64,000 nt of DNA from Pseudonocardia sp. MH-G8 (GTDB taxonomy: Bacteria > Actinomycetota > Actinomycetes > Mycobacteriales > Pseudonocardiaceae), in contig NZ_NKYF01000010.1 in assembly GCF_002262885.1 (NCBI RefSeq), positions 186,001 through 250,000 on the forward strand, read 5' to 3'. Shown here piece after piece: positions 41,238 to 49,251 of the stretch. Numbering within the stretch: the stretch's first letter is position 1; each line of letters begins with the position of its first letter. The notes beneath the pieces are model-generated. The model made no database searches and was not told the DNA's origin. It saw only the letters and a program-made list of their open reading frames with translations. Both the position numbers and the translations under genes were made by a program.

Positions 41238-42673
41238 CCGGCATGCAGATGATGAACGAGAATCCCGGGGCTCTGGTCCCGGAGCTGCTGCTGCTCGGCA
41301 GTGCCGTGGTCGGGCTGCTGCTCGGCGCGTGGCTGCCACGGCACCGGCAATGGCTCGTGCGGCTGCTGGCCGCCGTGGCGGCGCTCGCCGGACTCGCCGC
41401 CACCGCCGCCGCTGCGGCTCGGCCCGACGAGATCGTGTTCGGAACGAGCTACGCCGTCGACACCCTCACCCACGCCACCCGCGCGATCGTGCTCGTCGCG
41501 GTTCTGGTGGCGCTCGCACTGTCGGTCGACGGTACCGCCGGGCACCGGCGTGAGACCGAGTTCGTGGTGCTGCTGCAGCTCGGGGCGCTGGGCACAATCC
41601 TGCTCGCCGGGGCGAACGACCTGCTGCTGCTGTTCGCCGCGTTCCTGCTCGCCAGCATCCCCTTCTACGCTCTTGCTGCGTGGGACAAGCGTGCGTCCAG
41701 CACCGAAGCGGCGATGAAGTACTACCTCTCCGGCGCGTTCCTCGGCGTCACGATGCTCACCGGCACCGCGATCCTCTACGGGATCGGACGCAGCACGGCA
41801 TACGGCCCGCTGCGTGAGGGACTGGCGGCAGCCCCTTCGGCCGCCGCCGCCGTCGGCCTGGTCGCCGTCCTCGCCGGGGTGCTGTTCAAGATCGGCGCGG
41901 TACCGGCGCACTTCTGGGTGCCCGACGTCACCGACGGGACGCCGGCGGCCGTGGCGGCGATCGTCACCACGATCCCGAAGATCGGCGGCCTCGTCGCGGC
42001 GTACCGGCTGCTGCTCGTCGCGGTTCCCGCAGACGTCGTCGACTGGCCGCTGCTCGTCGCGGTCCTCGCCGCGGCGTCGATGACGCTGGGCAACCTCGCG
42101 GCGTTCTTCCAGACCTCCGTCCAGCGTCTGCTCGCCTACTCGACGATCAGCCAGGTCGGGTACCTGCTGATGGTCGTCGCTGTCGCCGGGCGTGCCGAGC
42201 TCGCGCAGCCGGCGTTGCTGGTCTACCTGGCGGCCTACGCGATCACGAACCTGGGCGCGTTCGCCGTCGTGGCAGAGCTACCGCAGGCTCGCACCCTCGA
42301 CGACTACCGCGGGATGGCCCGTCGGCACCCCGGCCTCGCCGTGGCGCTCGCCGTCAATCTGTTCGGTTTGATCGGTACCCCGCCGACCGCGGTGTTCGTC
42401 GGCAAGCTGACGGCGTTCACCGCCGCGGTGGACGGCGATCTCGCGTGGCTCGCGGTCCTCGCGATCGTCAACACGGTAGCCAGCGTCTTCTACTACCTGC
42501 GCTGGCTCGCGCCCACTTTCCGCAGCCCGGATGAGCGCGCGCCGGAGGGGGTGCTGCAGCCGGCCGGGAGCTGGTCTGCCCTCAGCGCCTACATCTGCGC
42601 TGTCGCCGCAGTGCTGCTGGGCGTGCTCGGGGGTGTCTTGATTCCCGCGCTCTCGAGGGCCCCGGTCATGTGA
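41234..42673 (+). CDS. nuoN: NuoN-like antiporter subunit
   Basis: The 479-residue protein has STEAAMKYYLSGAFLGVTML, FKIGAVPAHFWVPDVTDGTP (channel Lys and His) and QRLLAYSTISQVGYLLMVVA, the standard NuoN sequence blocks. ATG 41234 overlaps the NuoM stop (ATGA). It is the last gene of the operon. No nuoC, E, F, G or I gene follows. Confidence 0.94.
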   Translation: MTGMQMMNENPGALVPELLLLGSAVVGLLLGAWLPRHRQWLVRLLAAVAALAGLAATAAAAARPDEIVFGTSYAVDTLTHATRAIVLVAVLVALALSVDGTAGHRRETEFVVLLQLGALGTILLAGANDLLLLFAAFLLASIPFYALAAWDKRASSTEAAMKYYLSGAFLGVTMLTGTAILYGIGRSTAYGPLREGLAAAPSAAAAVGLVAVLAGVLFKIGAVPAHFWVPDVTDGTPAAVAAIVTTIPKIGGLVAAYRLLLVAVPADVVDWPLLVAVLAAASMTLGNLAAFFQTSVQRLLAYSTISQVGYLLMVVAVAGRAELAQPALLVYLAAYAITNLGAFAVVAELPQARTLDDYRGMARRHPGLAVALAVNLFGLIGTPPTAVFVGKLTAFTAAVDGDLAWLAVLAIVNTVASVFYYLRWLAPTFRSPDERAPEGVLQPAGSWSALSAYICAVAAVLLGVLGGVLIPALSRAPVM

Positions 42674-42791
42674 CATCCGCTGTCCTGAGATGGACCTCGA
42701 GCTCGGCTGGGTCACGCCCATTTTGGGTCCGAACGCCCCTCGACGGGGGTCGGCGGCCCAGTCCTTTCGCGGAGGGCTGAGAAGCGCCGCT

Positions 42792-44135
42792 TCAGCCGCC
42801 GGCGACCTGTCCAGCGGGCCGCCGGGGACCGGTGGGGTGCGACGGCAGCAGCACGACGATGATCACGGCGCCGAGGGCCACGCAGACCGCGCCCGCCGCA
42901 AGTCCGTGTGAGTAGCCCATGATGCTCAGCGCGGCTACCCCGATGGCGCCGCCGACCTGCTGTACCGAGGTGAAGAGGGCGGAGCCGAGACCGGCATCCT
43001 CTGAGGTGGTGCCGTCGACCGCAGCTGCGGCCAAGACGGGCAAGCTCAACCCGTTCCCCACGCTCAGTACGAGCATTCCGGGCAGGACGTGGGCGGCGTA
43101 GAGGTCGCCTGTTGCGACGCCGGACAGCAGCAGCAACCCCGCGATGTTGACCGTGAACGCCAGTAGGAGTGCCCAGCGCGTCCCGATCCTGAGCGAGATG
43201 CGAGAGGACAGCCACATGCCGGCCAGAACGCCGGCGCCGTAGGGCAGGTAGGCGATGCCGGCCAGGAGCGGGCTGTAGCCCAGAGCGGTCTGCACCTGGA
43301 TCATCAGCAGGAATGCCATCGCATACATCGCCATCGAGAACAGGAGGGTCGCTCCGTTGGCGACCGCCCGCGTCCGTGATGCCAGGAACGGCATGGGCAC
43401 CAGTGGCGCCGCTGCCCGCGACTCCGCCACCAGGAACGCCACTGCCAAGACGGCAGAGAACGCGATGGCGCCGACGCCGAGGAAATCGGTCCAGCCGAAC
43501 TCTCCGGTTCGCAGCAGCCCGTACACCAGGGACACAGCGGCGCCGGTGACCAGGACCGCGCCAAGAACGTCGAGGTGGCGCCGGGCGAGAGCGCGGGACT
43601 CGGGCACCAGGCGAGGGAGCAGCACCAAGGCCACGGCGACGACGGGCAGGTTGATCAAGAAAATCGCCCGCCAGGACACCAGATCGGTCAGCACTCCGGA
43701 CAGCACCAGGCCCGAAGTTCCGCCCAGGGCCGCGACACCGCCCCAGATGCCCAGTGCCTTGACTCGCTCCTCTGGACCCGGAAACAGCAACGTGATCATC
43801 GCCATCGCCGCCGGGCTGGCCGCGGCAGCTCCTGCGCCCTGTACGAACCGTCCGATGACGAGCTGCCACGGCTCCTGTGCAAGTCCGCAAGCCAGGCTGG
43901 CCGCTCCGAACAGCGCCACTCCGATGAGGAAGATGCGGCGGCGGCCCAGCAGATCGGCCATTCGGCCGGACAACAGCAGCAGTCCTCCGAAGGCCAGGAA
44001 GTAGGCGTTGACCACCCAGGGCAACCCGGATTCGCTGAAGCCGAGCTCATCTCGGATGCTGGGCAGCGCAACGTTCACGACGGTGTCATCGAGCACGAGC
44101 ATGAACTGGACCAGGCACAACACGAACATCGGCAC
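42792..44135 (-). CDS. EmrB/QacA-type MFS efflux pump
   Basis: The 447-residue DHA2 transporter has 14 helices. LVLDDTVVNVALPSIRDELG is helix 1, GGLLLLSGRMADLLGRRRIF the loop 2-3 motif A, and GRFVQGAGAAAASPAAMAMI motif C-like. It is convergent with nuoN and divergent from the AraC gene, which likely regulates it. The start is GTG 44135 or ATG 44129; no ribosome site is visible. It differs from the MFS at 32695 in lacking a CsoR box. Confidence 0.9.
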   Translation of the reverse strand: MPMFVLCLVQFMLVLDDTVVNVALPSIRDELGFSESGLPWVVNAYFLAFGGLLLLSGRMADLLGRRRIFLIGVALFGAASLACGLAQEPWQLVIGRFVQGAGAAAASPAAMAMITLLFPGPEERVKALGIWGGVAALGGTSGLVLSGVLTDLVSWRAIFLINLPVVAVALVLLPRLVPESRALARRHLDVLGAVLVTGAAVSLVYGLLRTGEFGWTDFLGVGAIAFSAVLAVAFLVAESRAAAPLVPMPFLASRTRAVANGATLLFSMAMYAMAFLLMIQVQTALGYSPLLAGIAYLPYGAGVLAGMWLSSRISLRIGTRWALLLAFTVNIAGLLLLSGVATGDLYAAHVLPGMLVLSVGNGLSLPVLAAAAVDGTTSEDAGLGSALFTSVQQVGGAIGVAALSIMGYSHGLAAGAVCVALGAVIIVVLLPSHPTGPRRPAGQVAGG

Positions 44136-44197
44136 CCGTCGACGCTAAGATCCGCCCTGCCTTGGCCACAATCCGCGATGAGGCCAGACTATGTCGC

Positions 44198-44932
44198 GTG
44201 GAGGACTTGGGTGCGATCATCGTGGGCCACTTCCCGCTGGCCTCGGGGGACTGGATCGCGGCGCACAGCCACTCCCACCATCAGCTCGCCTGGACGCGAC
44301 GAGGTGTCCTCAGCGTCCGCGTGGCCGAGGCGTATTGGGTCCTGCCGCCCACCAGGGCGCTGTGGCTTCCCGCGGGTGTCGTGCATGCGACCGGCGCGAC
44401 CCGGGACGCGGTGCTCTGCAGCCTGTACCTGGCACCGGAGCGCTGTGCGCTGGATTGGCGGGAGCCCACGGCAGTCGGTGTCGACGGCATGCTGGTCGAA
44501 CTGATCGGGTACCTGGCCCGCACCGACCTGGCCGACGACGCGCGAATGCGCGCCGAGACGATGGTGCCCGACTTGTTGCACCCGCTGCCCACCCGGCCCA
44601 TCAATGTGCCGCAGCCCACCGACGAGCGCGTCCGGATGGTCTCTCGCGCCCTGCTCGCGGACCCGGCCGATCCGCGGAGCCTGGAGGCTCACGCCCGCGC
44701 GGTGGGCGTGAGTAGACGGACGTTGACGAGGCTGTTCGTGCGCGACACCGGTATGAGCTTCGACCATTGGCGCACGCAGGTACGCCTTCGCGCGGCCTTG
44801 CCGCTGCTTGCCGAGGGCCAGCCGGTGTCGAGGGTGGCGCACAGCGTGGGGTACTCCACGGCGAGCGCGTTCCTGGTGGCCTTCCGCCGCACGGTCGGAA
44901 CTACGCCACGACGGTATCTGCTCAATCGTTGA
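44198..44932 (+). CDS. AraC-family transcriptional regulator
   Basis: The 244-residue protein has an N-terminal cupin-like sensor domain (LASGDWIAAHSHSHHQLAW) and a C-terminal pair of helix-turn-helix motifs (LEAHARAVGVSRRTLTRLF and VSRVAHSVGYSTASAFLVAF, then GTTPRRY). The sensor resembles cupins that bind small aromatics or drugs. I chose GTG 44198; a TTG at 44162 is possible. It is divergent from the MFS gene across a very short gap, so it probably controls that pump. Confidence 0.9.
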   Translation: MEDLGAIIVGHFPLASGDWIAAHSHSHHQLAWTRRGVLSVRVAEAYWVLPPTRALWLPAGVVHATGATRDAVLCSLYLAPERCALDWREPTAVGVDGMLVELIGYLARTDLADDARMRAETMVPDLLHPLPTRPINVPQPTDERVRMVSRALLADPADPRSLEAHARAVGVSRRTLTRLFVRDTGMSFDHWRTQVRLRAALPLLAEGQPVSRVAHSVGYSTASAFLVAFRRTVGTTPRRYLLNR

Positions 44933-45298
44933 CTTCGCCCGTCTGAGCGGCCAAGGACGGCGATGGCGTGACCACGCTGAGACCACCCAGCCTCCAGCAG
45001 GATGGCACGGCCGGAGATGGTGGGGACGGACCGATCGGCGGGTGGCGGGCGAGCCGGCGGAGGCCGAGCCGCCGTGCTGGAGGCGCTATCGGCGGGCCGA
45101 GCTCGATGATGGCGCTCTGGCCGTCGATGGCGCTGCGGCAGGCTCCGGAGTTTGTCGCCTGTCCCGGGTGCCGGCGCGTCGTCGGAAAGGTTCGTCGGTA
45201 CCGGACGCGGTCTCGTTCATGAGCTGGCCGCTCCGGTGGGTTCCCACTCGACGACGTTCAGTGGGCTGACTCGCCGGGGTCGGGGAGCAGCGAGATAT
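44933..45298. other. Spacer at the junction to the mobile element
   Basis: These 366 bases hold no recognisable gene. A possible frame at 44968-45222 (+) ends in a peptide with a CPGCRRVV segment but has no ribosome site. There is no tRNA gene or direct-repeat att site that I can see. The chromosomal part probably ends here. Confidence 0.4.
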
Positions 45299-45319
45299 GC
45301 GAGAAGCGATGCTTCTCGC
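45299..45319 (+). other. Candidate oriT hairpin beside the relaxase genes
   Basis: GCGAGAAGC and GCTTCTCGC form a perfect 9-bp inverted repeat with a GAT loop, 11 bases before the MobC-like ATG. Relaxase origins commonly contain such a dyad just upstream of mobC/relaxase genes, with the nick site next to it. The nick site itself cannot be fixed by eye. Confidence 0.45.
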
Positions 45320-45330
45320 GAAAGACGCTG

Positions 45331-45732
45331 ATGACGGGAACGGGGGCGTTCCCTGGCGCTGATGTCGAGGTGCGATCCGGCCACGTTGTGGCCACGCCTG
45401 CGTTGAGCATGGTCGCGGTGAGCAGCCCTGCCGACTTCCATCCGCGCCGTCGCCGCGCCCGAGCGGACGCCGCGCGCACGTCGCAGCTCGTCGTGCGGTT
45501 CGCGCCGTCCGAGCTTGCGCTCGTCACTGCTGCGGCTGGACGAGACGGCCTTGCAGTGGGTGCCTGGATCGGTGAGCTGGCCTGCCGGGTCACCCGAGGT
45601 GACGTGGATGAGGTGCCGGTCGAGTGGGTGGACGTGGTGCGGGTCTTGCTGCGCTACGGGCATGAGGCGCCGGCGGTCCGGGCGCGGCTGGATGAGCTGG
45701 TGGATGTTGCGGTGGCGCGGTTGTCGTCGTGA
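45331..45732 (+). CDS. MobC-like relaxosome accessory protein
   Basis: The 133-residue protein has a basic N-terminal third and a ribbon-helix-helix-like core: LVVRFAPSELALVTAAAGRD and LAVGAWIGELA match the RxxxVxVRxSxxExxxVxxxAxxxGxxVxxWxRxxA pattern of MobC. A helical C-terminal part follows. It probably binds oriT and aids nicking by the relaxase, whose GTG overlaps its stop (GTGA). The true start may lie later (for example ATG 45409). Confidence 0.65.
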   Translation: MTGTGAFPGADVEVRSGHVVATPALSMVAVSSPADFHPRRRRARADAARTSQLVVRFAPSELALVTAAAGRDGLAVGAWIGELACRVTRGDVDEVPVEWVDVVRVLLRYGHEAPAVRARLDELVDVAVARLSS

Positions 45733-47180
45733 TCACGAAGGTGGTGCACGGCTGGCGGGTCGGCGGGCTGCTCGCCTATCTGATGGGGCCGGGTCGGGCG
45801 GAGGAGCATCGTCGGCCACGCGTGGTCGCTACGTGGGACGGGCGGGATGCGGGGTGGCAGCCGTCGGCCACGGGGCCGGGGGAGTGGGATCTCGAGCTCG
45901 GTCCGTTGATTCGGGCGCTGCGTGCACCGGCGATCGCGGCGGGTCTGCCCGATGCTTCCGACGGTGAGGGGCGGCGCGGGTATGTGTGGCACTGCTCGGC
46001 GCGGGTCGCCGCGCAGGATCGCGTGCTCTCCGACGCCGAGTGGGCGCAGGTGGCGCGGGACTTGTTGCACGGCGCCGGCGTCGTGTCCCGCGGTGACAAG
46101 GGCGGGCCGCGGTGGGTGGCGGTGCGGCACGCGGATGACCACATCCACATCGCGGTGGTGCTGGTTCGGCAGGACACGGGGCGGCGGTTCTGGCCGCACC
46201 GGGACTACCCGAGGCTGCGGGTGGCCGCGCGGGAGATCGAGCAGCGGCTGGGCCTGACGCTGACGGCGGCCGCCGACGCCACTGCCTCCCGTGCTCCGGT
46301 CCGTGGCGAGGTGGAGAAGGCGGCGCGCCGGGGGCAAGTGCCGGCGCGACCGGAGCTGGTGCGCGCGGTGGCTGCGGCCGCGGTCACCGCTCATGACGTG
46401 GCCTCGTTCGAAGCTGCGTTGCGCTCGGCTGGGTATCTGGTGGAGATCCGGTACGGGCCGTCGGGGGATGCGCTGGGGTACAAGGTGGCCCGGCCAGGCG
46501 ACAAGACCGCGGCCGGCTACCCCGTTTACTACTCCGGCAGCAAGCTCGCGGCCGACCTGTCGATGCCTCGCCTGCAGCAGCGGTGGGCCGGGGTGTCGGG
46601 CGCAGTAACTGCCCCTGCCGGCGTTCTGGCGGAGGCGCGGTACGGCGTGGACCGTGCTCGCCGGGCGGTGGCCGGCGCGCGGAACGGGCGGCTGGACGTG
46701 GACGCTGACGAGATCGGGCACGCCACGATGGACGTGCTGACGGCCGTGCGCGGGTTCGAGCTCGCGGGCCGTGACCTGGCGGCGGCTGCGGATCGGTTCG
46801 AGCGGGCGGCGCGGATTCCGGACCGGCGGGTGGGGAAGACAAGCGGGGCCAGCACCGGTCTGCGGTGGGCGGCTCGCCAACTAATCCGCCACCGCAAGGT
46901 GTTGCGACAGGACGAGGTTGCAGCCGGGGTTGCGCTCGCGGTCGCGTTGGCTGCCCTGCTGCAGGAGATCGCGGCGTGGCAGTGCGAGCGCGGGCGGATG
47001 CACCAGGCAGCCGCGGCCGAAGCCTCGGGTGAGGCGGTTCGAAGCTGGGCGTCGGCGTGGCTTCCTCTGGCGGTGTCGGCGCCGTCGTCGCAGGTGGCCA
47101 GCGTTGACCACGGATCAGTCGTACGGGAGCCACGGAACCGCATGGGGCGGGATCGAGGCTCGCGTCAGCCGCGGGCGTGA
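45729..47180 (+). CDS. Relaxase (MOBP-type, relaxase/mobilization nuclease domain)
   Basis: The 483-residue protein has the HUH motif RHADDHIHIAVVL (HxDxxHxH metal-binding) at about residue 135, preceded by YVWHCSARVA. An N-terminal GGLLAYLMGPG with the catalytic-Tyr candidate (LAYL) lies near residue 18. The domain order matches MOBP relaxases of actinobacterial elements. A helical C-terminal region follows, with a second metal- or DNA-binding-like part. It cuts one DNA strand at oriT for transfer. Confidence 0.82.
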   Translation: MITKVVHGWRVGGLLAYLMGPGRAEEHRRPRVVATWDGRDAGWQPSATGPGEWDLELGPLIRALRAPAIAAGLPDASDGEGRRGYVWHCSARVAAQDRVLSDAEWAQVARDLLHGAGVVSRGDKGGPRWVAVRHADDHIHIAVVLVRQDTGRRFWPHRDYPRLRVAAREIEQRLGLTLTAAADATASRAPVRGEVEKAARRGQVPARPELVRAVAAAAVTAHDVASFEAALRSAGYLVEIRYGPSGDALGYKVARPGDKTAAGYPVYYSGSKLAADLSMPRLQQRWAGVSGAVTAPAGVLAEARYGVDRARRAVAGARNGRLDVDADEIGHATMDVLTAVRGFELAGRDLAAAADRFERAARIPDRRVGKTSGASTGLRWAARQLIRHRKVLRQDEVAAGVALAVALAALLQEIAAWQCERGRMHQAAAAEASGEAVRSWASAWLPLAVSAPSSQVASVDHGSVVREPRNRMGRDRGSRQPRA

Positions 47181-47213
47181 GCCCTCGGTGTGGCGACGTG
47201 GGGAGGCAGTGTG

Positions 47214-47831
47214 GTGCACGAGCGGCAGTCCGTGGGGGTCGTGCTCACGCTGCACGGCGTTCAGGACTTCGCGGTCGTCGCTCACCATCCGGGCACCGCG
47301 GAGGCGACAGTGAGTGTGCGGGTAGGGCGCATGTTGCTCTACCTCCACGACCGCCCGACCGCGCGCGTGTTCGCGGCGACGTGGCGTCGATTCGGCCAGG
47401 ACGCGATGCGGTTGCCGAGGGAGTCGGGCCGTCCGCGGGTGCCGCCGGTGCAGCAGGCCGGTCGGGGCAGCGCGGAGACGGCCGTTCTGATCAACGCGCG
47501 TGACGCGCCGCCGTCGTCGGGACAGATGCTGCGTCCGGCGGGGCGGCCGTGTTCGTTGCGGATCCAGCTCGAGCGGGTGGTGTTCGACGTTCGCGACATC
47601 GGTGCGTACGCGTCAATGCATCGGGCATTCGTCGACGCTGAAGCCCTCGCCGGGTCCGCCCTGCCCGAGCCGGATTGCGCTTCGGCGGCCCGGCGGGCGG
47701 CCTTTGAACGCGCAGCGCAGGCGCTTCCGACCCACACCCGGCCGCGTCGGGCAGATCTGACACCGCGTCGGAACGCTGTCGCCGGGCCGGTTGGGCGTGC
47801 TCCCCGACTCGGAGAGGCGTGGATGCTATGA
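47214..47831 (+). CDS. Hypothetical element protein
   Basis: The 205-residue soluble protein is not recognised. The N-terminal part (VGVVLTLHGVQDFAVVAH) looks beta-rich, the C-terminus is helical and basic. I chose GTG 47214, seven bases after GGGAGG. It lies downstream of the relaxase and its TGA overlaps the next ATG, so both belong to the mobilization unit. Confidence 0.55.
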   Translation: MHERQSVGVVLTLHGVQDFAVVAHHPGTAEATVSVRVGRMLLYLHDRPTARVFAATWRRFGQDAMRLPRESGRPRVPPVQQAGRGSAETAVLINARDAPPSSGQMLRPAGRPCSLRIQLERVVFDVRDIGAYASMHRAFVDAEALAGSALPEPDCASAARRAAFERAAQALPTHTRPRRADLTPRRNAVAGPVGRAPRLGEAWML

Positions 47832-48709
47832 GTACGGACTACCCGCTGATGACGTTGCCCAGCTACGAGTTGTACCAGCTGGCGCACATCGCGACATTCC
47901 TCGCCGAGGCACTCGCCCGCCACCGCCGCGCCGGGCACCGGTCCGATCGCGCCGCCGCTGTTCGTGACATCGCGGGCGGCCGCACTGCCTACGAGAACGC
48001 GCTCGGGGTCACGACGCCCTCCGGTCAGCTGCCCGGCCCGATCGACATGGCCACGTACGAGTCCGCCAGCGAGATGGTCGAGCGGGGGCCGCGCGAGGCG
48101 CATGTGGTGTCGCTCGAAGCGACGGGGCGCAGCGGGTGGGCCGTTGCGGGGCGAGTACCGGGCATCGGGCGGGTCGGCGCGGTCGTGCCCGACGAGGCCA
48201 CCGCTAACGCCCTGCGTCAGCATCTGCTGACTCAGCCCGTCGGCGAGCTGGCGCCGTGGGCGGTGCGGGATCGACCTGTCCGGATGCCGAAGCTGCCGCG
48301 TCGAGTCGACCTGGCGGCGTTCGTCGAGAACCTCGACCCGCGACGGCTGAGCTCGCGGGCGGTCGTCCGGCACTTGCGCGGTCTGGACCGCCGCACCGAC
48401 GCCGCGATCCGCGGCCGGTTCGCCGGCGTCGATCTCGATGCTCCGCTCGTGGTGGCTCCGTCCACCCCGCAGTCGGCGTCCCCGACGACGCAACCGACGG
48501 ATACACCTGCCGGGGTTTCGACCTCGCCCGCGGCGGCAGACCCGGCACCGCGGGCGGGCTCGTCTCGACCTCCCGTATCCCGGGAGGGACGCTCTGCCGG
48601 TCAGAAGAAGCCGTCCCGACCGGTGGTCGCATCGCGCCACGTCTGCGGCCTCGGAGCTCAGGTGACCAGCGGGGCCGCGAAGGCGCCGACGACCAGCGCG
48701 GGCCCGTAG
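47828..48709 (+). CDS. Hypothetical element protein with Pro/Ser/Thr-rich tail
   Basis: The 293-residue protein has an N-terminal helical domain (SYELYQLAHIATFLAEALARH), a mixed middle (LEATGRSGWAVAGRVPGIGR), and a disordered Pro/Ala/Thr/Ser-rich C-terminal part. No family recognised. The ATG overlaps the preceding stop. Its last 52 bases overlap the end of the prepilin peptidase on the other strand. Confidence 0.5.
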   Translation: MSTDYPLMTLPSYELYQLAHIATFLAEALARHRRAGHRSDRAAAVRDIAGGRTAYENALGVTTPSGQLPGPIDMATYESASEMVERGPREAHVVSLEATGRSGWAVAGRVPGIGRVGAVVPDEATANALRQHLLTQPVGELAPWAVRDRPVRMPKLPRRVDLAAFVENLDPRRLSSRAVVRHLRGLDRRTDAAIRGRFAGVDLDAPLVVAPSTPQSASPTTQPTDTPAGVSTSPAAADPAPRAGSSRPPVSREGRSAGQKKPSRPVVASRHVCGLGAQVTSGAAKAPTTSAGP

Positions 48710-49251
48710 GGCACGGTGTCGCCTCGCCCCTGGCCCGCGGCGGTGAGCAGCGCGAGAGTGACGCACAGCAGCGCGGTGGCACCGACCAGTCCGACGAGGG
48801 TCAGCGGGGGATCGAGGACCGCGAGCAGGGCCGCGAGGCTCGGGAGCAGCTTGATGTCACCCCAGCCGAGAACCTCACCGTGAACGGCCTTGACCACCAG
48901 GGCTACCGCCAGCACCAGTGCCGCGACGCCCGCTGCCAGCCGCGCCGGAGCAGCTCCTGCCTCGATGGCGGTGAGGGCGGTACCGAGGGCGAAGGTGCCC
49001 GTCAGCGGATTGGGCAGGCGGCGCTCGTCGAGGTCGACGACGGCGGCCGCGACGCCCACGGCGATCAGTGGTGCGATGGCCGCGCGGTTGCAGGCCGCGA
49101 CCAGCAGGCCCACCAGGACCGTGACGGCGATCGTCTCCAGCCTGGTGCTGGCGCGTGGGAGGGTGCGTGTCGCTGAGGCGAGTCGGAGCGTCACCGGACC
49201 GAAGGCCAAACCAGTCACCGCAGCCAGAGCGGCCGCAGGAAGGGCGGTCAT
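48658..49251 (-). CDS. Prepilin peptidase (A24 family, TadV-like)
   Basis: The 197-residue polytopic protein has the two catalytic Asp motifs: AVVDLDERRLPN and GWGDIKLLPSL (GxGD). The short form, without the methylase domain, is the TadV/CpaA type that processes Flp and TadE-like prepilins. ATG 49251 overlaps the stop of the LysM-BTAD gene. Last gene of the Tad operon. Confidence 0.88.
   Translation of the reverse strand: MTALPAAALAAVTGLAFGPVTLRLASATRTLPRASTRLETIAVTVLVGLLVAACNRAAIAPLIAVGVAAAVVDLDERRLPNPLTGTFALGTALTAIEAGAAPARLAAGVAALVLAVALVVKAVHGEVLGWGDIKLLPSLAALLAVLDPPLTLVGLVGATALLCVTLALLTAAGQGRGDTVPYGPALVVGAFAAPLVT

Noticed and set aside
42736..42748. CCCC/GGGG hairpin between nuoN and the convergent MFS gene as terminator
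   Set aside because: Stem of four pairs only, too weak to claim.
45200..45330. tRNA gene or att site at the element border
   Set aside because: No cloverleaf, T-loop sequence or matching direct repeat seen near either visible end.
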